Positions 59,150 through 64,000 of a DNA stretch of 64,000 nt are shown piece after piece; position 1 is the first letter of the stretch, and each line of letters begins with the position of its first letter. The notes under the pieces were generated by a model. The model was not told the origin of the DNA, made no database searches, and worked only from the letters and a program-made list of their open reading frames with translations. The translations under genes and the position numbers were made by a program. This stretch comes from Ptiloglossa arizonensis (lineage: Eukaryota; Arthropoda; Insecta; Hymenoptera; Colletidae): contig NW_027478918.1 in NCBI RefSeq assembly GCF_051014685.1, positions 186,001 through 250,000 on the forward strand. The letters run 5' to 3'.

Positions 59150-62100
59150 CGTTACACGTTATACGTTATACGTTATACGTTATACGTTATACGTTATACG
59201 TTATACGTTATACGTTATTCGTAATACGTTATACGTGGTACGTTATACGTTGTACGTTATACGTTATACGTTATACGTTATACGTTATACGTTATACGTT
59301 ATACGTTATACGTTATACGTTATACGTTTTACGTTATACGTTATACGTTATACGTTATACGTTGTACGTTATACGTTATAAGTTGTACGTTATACGATAT
59401 ACGTTATACGTTATTCTTTATACGTTCTTCGTCACACGTTATACGTTATACGTTGTACGTTATACGTTTTACGTTGAATGTTATACTTTATACGTAGCAT
59501 GTAATGCGTCATACGTTTTACGTTATTCGTTATACGTTTTTCGTTACAAGTTATACGTTATACGTTATACGTTATACGTTATACGATATACGTTATACGT
59601 TATACGTTATACGTTATACGTTATACGTTATACTTTATACGTTATAGGTGTTACGTTATACGTTATATGTTATACGTTATTCGTAATACGTTATACGTGA
59701 TACGTTATACGTTGTACGTTATACGTTATACGGTATACGTTATACGCTATACATTATACGTTATACGTTATACATTACATGTTATACGTTATACGTTATA
59801 CGTTATACGTCATAGGTTATACGTTATACGTTATACGTTATACGTTATACGTTATACGTTATACGTTATACGTTATAGGTCATAGGTTATACGTTAAACG
59901 TTATACGTTATGCGTTATACGTTATACGTTATACGTTATACGTTATGCGTTATACGTTGTACGATATTCGTTATACGTTATACGTTATTAGTTATACGTT
60001 ATACGGTATACGTTATACGTTGTGCGTTACATGTTATACGTTATACGTTATACGTTATACGATATACGTTATACGTTATACGTTATACGTTATACGTTAT
60101 ACGTTATACGTTATACGTTATAGGCTATACGTTACATGTTATACGTTATACATTATACGTTATACGTTATACGTTATACGTTATACGTTATACATTATAC
60201 GTTATACGTTATACGTTATACGTTATACGTTATATGTTATACGTCATTCGTTATACGTTATACGTTATACGTTATACGTTACACGTTATACGTTATACGT
60301 TATACGTTATACGTTATACGTTATATGTTATACGTTATACGTTATACGTTATACGTTATACGTTATACGTTATACGTTATACGTTATACGTTATACGTTA
60401 TTCGTTATACGTTATACGTTATACGTTATACGTTATACTTTATACGTTATACGTTATACGTTATACGTTATACGTTATACGTTATACGTTAAACGTTGTA
60501 CGTTATACGTTATACGTTATACGTTATACGTTATACGTTATACGTTATACGTTATACGTTATACGTTATACCTTATACGTTATACGTTATACGTTATACG
60601 TTATACATTATACGTTATACGTTGAACGTTGTACGATATACGTTATACGTTATACGTTATGCGTTATAGGATATACGTTATACGTTATACGTCATACGTT
60701 ATTCGTTATACGTTATACGTTATACGTTATGCGTTATAGGATATACGTTATACGTTATACGTTGTACGTTATACGTTATACGTTATACGTTATACGTTAT
60801 ACGTTATACGTTATACGTTATACGTTATACGTTATACGTTAAACGTTGTACGTTATACGTTATACGTTATACGTTATACGTTATTCGTTATACGTTATAC
60901 GTTATACGTTATACGTTATACGTTATGCGTTATAGGATATACGTTATACGTTATACGTTGTACGTTATACGTTATACGTTATACGTTATATGTTATACGT
61001 CATGCGATATACGTTATACGTTATTCGTTATACGTTATACGTTAAACGTTGTACGTTATACGTTATACGTTATACGTTATACGTTATACGTTATACTTTA
61101 TACGTTATAGGTGTTACGTTATACGTTATACGTTATACGTTATACGTTATACGTTATACGTTATACGTTATACGTTATACGTTATACGTTATACGTTATA
61201 CGTTATACGTTATACGTTATACGTTATACGTTATACGTTATACGTTATACGTTATACGTTATACGTTATACGTTATACGTTATACATTATACGTTATACG
61301 TTATACGTTATACGTTATACGTTATACGTTATACGTTATTCGTTATACGTTATACGTTATACGTTATACGTTATACGTTATGCGTTATAGGATATACGTT
61401 ATACGTTATACGTTGTACGTTATACGTTATACGTTATACGTTATACGTTATACGTTATACGTTATACGTTATTCGTTATACGTTATACGTTATACGTTAT
61501 ACGTTATACGTTATGCGTTATAGGATATACGTTATACGTTATACGTTGTACGTTATACGTTATACGTTATACGTTATACGTTATACGTTATACGTTATAC
61601 GTTATACGTTATACGTTATACGTTATACGTTAAACGTTGTACGTTATACGTTATACGTTATACGTTATACGTTATTCGTTATACGTTATACGTTATACGT
61701 TATACGTTATACGTTATGCGTTATAGGATATACGTTATACGTTATACGTTGTACGTTATACGTTATACGTTGGACGTTATACATTATACGTTATACGTTA
61801 TACGCCATACGTTATACGTTATACGTTATACGTTATACGTTATACGTTATACGTTATACGTTATACGTTATACGTTATACGTTATACGTTATACTTTATA
61901 CGTTATAGGTGTTACGTTATACGTTATACGTTATACGTTATACGTTATACGTTATACGTTATACGTTATACGTTATACGTTATACGTTATACGTTATACG
62001 TTATACGTTATACGTTATACGTTATACGTTATACGTTATACGTTATACGTTATACGTTATACGTTATACGTTATACATTATACGTTATACGTTATACGTT

Positions 62101-63020
62101 ATACGTTATACGTTATACGTTATACGTTATTCGTTATACGTTATACGTTATACGTTATACGTTATACGTTATGCGTTATAGGATATACGTTATACGTTAT
62201 ACGTTGTACGTTATACGTTATACGTTATACGTTATATGTTATACGTCATGCGATATACGTTATACGTTATTCGTTATACGGTATACGTTAAACGTTGTAC
62301 GTTATACGTTATACGTTATACGTTATACGTTATACGTTGGACGTTATACATTATACGTTATACGTTATACGCCATACGTTATACGTTATACGTTATACGT
62401 TATACGTTATACGTTATACGTTATACGTTATACGTTATTCGTTATACGTTATACGTTATACGTTATACGTTATACGTTATACGTTATACGTTATACGTTA
62501 CACGTTATACGTTATACGTTATACTGTTTACGTTATAAGTTATACGTTATACGTTATACGTTATACGTTATACGTTATACGTTATACGTTATACGTTATA
62601 CGTTATACGTTATACGTTATACGTTATACGTTATGCATTATAGGATATACATTATACGTTATACGTTGTACGTTATACGTTATACGTTATATGTTATACG
62701 TCATGCGATATACGTTATACGTTATTCGTTATACGGTATACGTTAAACGTTGTACGTTAGACGTTATACGTTATACGTTATACGTTATACGTTATACGTT
62801 ATACGTTATACGTTATACGTTATACGTCATAGGTTATACGTTATACGTTATACGTTATACGTTATACGTTATACATTATACGTTATAAGTTATACGTTGT
62901 ACGTTATACGTTGTACGTTATACGTTATACGTTAGACGCTATACGTTATACGTTATACGTTATACGTTATACGTTATACGTTATACGTTGTACGTTAAAC
63001 GTTGTACGCTATACGTTATA
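59150..63020 (+). repeat. Region E diverged block, copy 3 with internal 0.8-kb tandem
   Basis: Repeats 55.45-57.3 kb at 3,703 bp up to about 60,980. Then 1.2 kb of extra sequence follows, made of two overlapping copies with C1G+T4G+A5T units 798 bp apart (61110 and 61908). The block resumes at 62236, matching 57287 at 4,949 bp, and ends with the T6A/A5G/T3C landmark at 62,988 (58,018 in copy 2; 51,634 in copy 1). Confidence 0.7.
59493..59527 (+). repeat. Marker cassette, type 4
   Basis: In diverged block copy 3; counterpart of 55790 at 3,703 bp. Confidence 0.95.
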
Positions 63021-63089
63021 CGTTATACGTTAGACGTTATACGTTATACGTTATACGTTATACGTTATACGTTATACGTTATACGTTAT

Positions 63090-64000
63090 ACGTTACACGT
63101 TATACGTTATACGTTATACGTTATACGTTATACGTTATACGTTATACGTTATACGTTATTCGTAATACGTTATACGTGGTACGTTATACGTTGTACGTTA
63201 TACGTTATACGTTATACGTTATACGTTATACGTTATACGTTATACGTTATACGTTATACGTTATACGTTTTACGTTATACGTTATACGTTATACGTTATA
63301 CGTTGTACGTTATACGTTATAAGTTGTACGTTATACGATATACGTTATACGTTATTCTTTATACGTTCTTCGTCACACGTTATACGTTATACGTTGTACG
63401 TTATACGTTTTACGTTGAATGTTATACTTTATACGTAGCATGTAATGCGTCATACGTTTTACGTTATTCGTTATACGTTTTTCGTTACAAGTTATACGTT
63501 ATACGTTATACGTTATACGTTATACGATATACGTTATACGTTATACGTTATACGTTATACGTTATACGTTATACTTTATACGTTATAGGTGTTACGTTAT
63601 ACGTTATATGTTATACGTTATTCGTAATACGTTATACGTGATACGTTATACGTTGTACGTTATACGTTATACGGTATACGTTATACGCTATACATTATAC
63701 GTTATACGTTATACATTACATGTTATACGTTATACGTTATACGTTATACGTCATAGGTTATACGTTATACGTTATACGTTATACGTTATACGTTATACGT
63801 TATACGTTATACGTTATAGGTCATAGGTTATACGTTAAACGTTATACGTTATGCGTTATACGTTATACGTTATACGTTATACGTTATGCGTTATACGTTG
63901 TACGATATTCGTTATACGTTATACGTTATTAGTTATACGTTATACGGTATACGTTATACGTTGTGCGTTACATGTTATACGTTATACGTTATACGTTATA
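63090..64000 (+). repeat. Region E diverged block, copy 4 (cut by window end)
   Basis: Matches copy 3 at 3,941 bp (T4G+A5G 59234 to 63175, cassette 59493 to 63434) to the last base. Copies 3 and 4 both have consensus at about 59,800 and 63,740 where copies 1 and 2 have T3G (about 49,671 and 56,097), so they are sisters. Confidence 0.75.
63434..63468 (+). repeat. Marker cassette, type 4
   Basis: In diverged block copy 4; counterpart of 59493 at 3,941 bp. Confidence 0.95.

Larger units (their letters stand above)
1..64000 (+). repeat. 7-bp satellite array (CGTTATA)n, whole window
   Basis: From first to last base the sequence is a head-to-tail tandem of the heptamer CGTTATA, about 9,140 units, all in one orientation and running off both ends. 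The consensus is 2/7 GC, with one CpG, one ACGT core and two TA steps per unit. Variants are nearly all 1-3 base substitutions within a unit; the 7-bp register slips at only seven sites. No stretch of 300 bases lacks the repeat and no unique sequence interrupts it. Known comparison: 7-bp satellites make megabase heterochromatin in some insects (for example AAACTAC in Drosophila virilis), but I do not recognise this motif as a named family. A eukaryotic heterochromatic block is inferred; the species is not identifiable. Confidence 0.99.
46592..64000 (+). repeat. Region E of the array: 6.4-kb higher-order repeats
   Basis: Region D markers stop after the cassette at 46557. New markers appear: C1G+T4G+A5T (48615, 49518, 52703, 55020, 55944, 59647, 61110, 61908, 63588), T4G+A5G (49126, 55531, 59234, 63175), G2T+T3G+A5T (near 51169, 57573, 62524), and the type 4 cassette. 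T3C units are common at 46.8-47.7 and 53.0-54.1 kb. The phrase T4C+A7G, T3A, A7T, T3G, T6A/A5G is shared with region D (for example 31,270-31,325), which ties the two regions to one ancestor. Confidence 0.75.

Noticed and set aside
48461..63468. Type 4 cassette phrases as a remnant transposon or unique insertion
   Set aside because: Each variant unit still aligns to the heptamer in register, with no target-site duplication, inverted repeat or coding trace; they are diverged satellite units.
185..63932. Well over 100 plus-strand reading frames of 60-605 residues
   Set aside because: All are the same V-I-R-Y-T-L-Y heptapeptide with changes dictated by variant heptamers. They overlap in all three frames, occur only on the stop-free strand, and begin and end wherever a variant makes a start or stop. 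None is a gene.
1..64000. Telomeric repeat
   Set aside because: The unit has one G and one C, no G-run and no G-rich strand, and carries heavy variants in higher-order blocks. It does not match TTAGG, TTTAGGG, TTAGGG, TCAGG or related motifs.
1..64000. CRISPR array
   Set aside because: There are no unique spacers; all sequence between any two copies is the same 7-bp satellite.
1..64000. TATA-box promoters, tRNA genes, hairpin terminators
   Set aside because: TATA occurs in every unit, so it has no predictive value. The repeat pairs with itself at only 4 of 7 positions in its best antiparallel alignment, and there are no cloverleaf, GC-rich stem or U-run features.
1..64000. Computer-generated or pure sequencing-artefact sequence
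   Set aside because: Ordered variant phrases, block copies with shared derived changes and inherited slips are what real satellite evolution produces. Local assembly errors (12783, 13425, copy number at 40.9-45.3 kb) remain possible.
1..64000. Prokaryotic origin or a hidden novel protein system
   Set aside because: No coding, RNA or mobile-element signal exists on either strand. Anything novel here is the satellite and its organisation.

Overview
The whole 64,000-base window is one uninterrupted tandem array of a 7-bp satellite, consensus CGTTATA on the given strand (canonical rotation AACGTAT on the other). About 9,140 head-to-tail copies fill it. I see no gene, RNA gene, transposon, CRISPR array or unique sequence. 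Satellite arrays of this size belong to eukaryotic heterochromatin (pericentromeric, subtelomeric or sex-chromosome blocks). The repeat is not a telomere repeat I know and I cannot name the species. Variants below are written by position in C1-G2-T3-T4-A5-T6-A7; for example A5G is CGTTGTA.

Every long reading frame is a repeat artefact. Seven is not a multiple of three and the plus-strand unit has no stop in any frame, so all three frames read the same heptapeptide, V-I-R-Y-T-L-Y. The minus strand has a TAA in every frame every 21 bp. Apparent starts come from variant units (A7G or C1T makes ATG, A5G makes TTG) and apparent ends from variants that make TAA, TAG or TGA.

The information lies in the order of variant heptamers. 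Almost all variation is base substitution in strict 7-bp register; I found only seven sites where the register slips. Variants occur in fixed phrases, and the phrases are copied as blocks, giving nested higher-order repeats. A five-heptamer phrase, called the marker cassette here, occurs 41 times, always on the same strand, in four types.

Layout: Region A (1-13109) has T3A+T4C, G2C+T4C and T4C+A7C markers, three copies of a 1.8-kb block and a 1.05-kb tandem repeat. Region B (13110-16340) has short 0.36-0.5-kb repeats and four of the register slips. Region C (16341-18055) is the most diverged part. Region D (18056-46591) is built of 6.2-kb higher-order units, with a 2.2-kb tandem duplication at about 40.88-45.29 kb. 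Region E (46592-64000) has 6.4-kb higher-order units, its own cassette type and the longest pure runs (up to 57 perfect units). It looks like the most recently expanded part. Block boundaries were read by eye and are good to a few heptamers at best.
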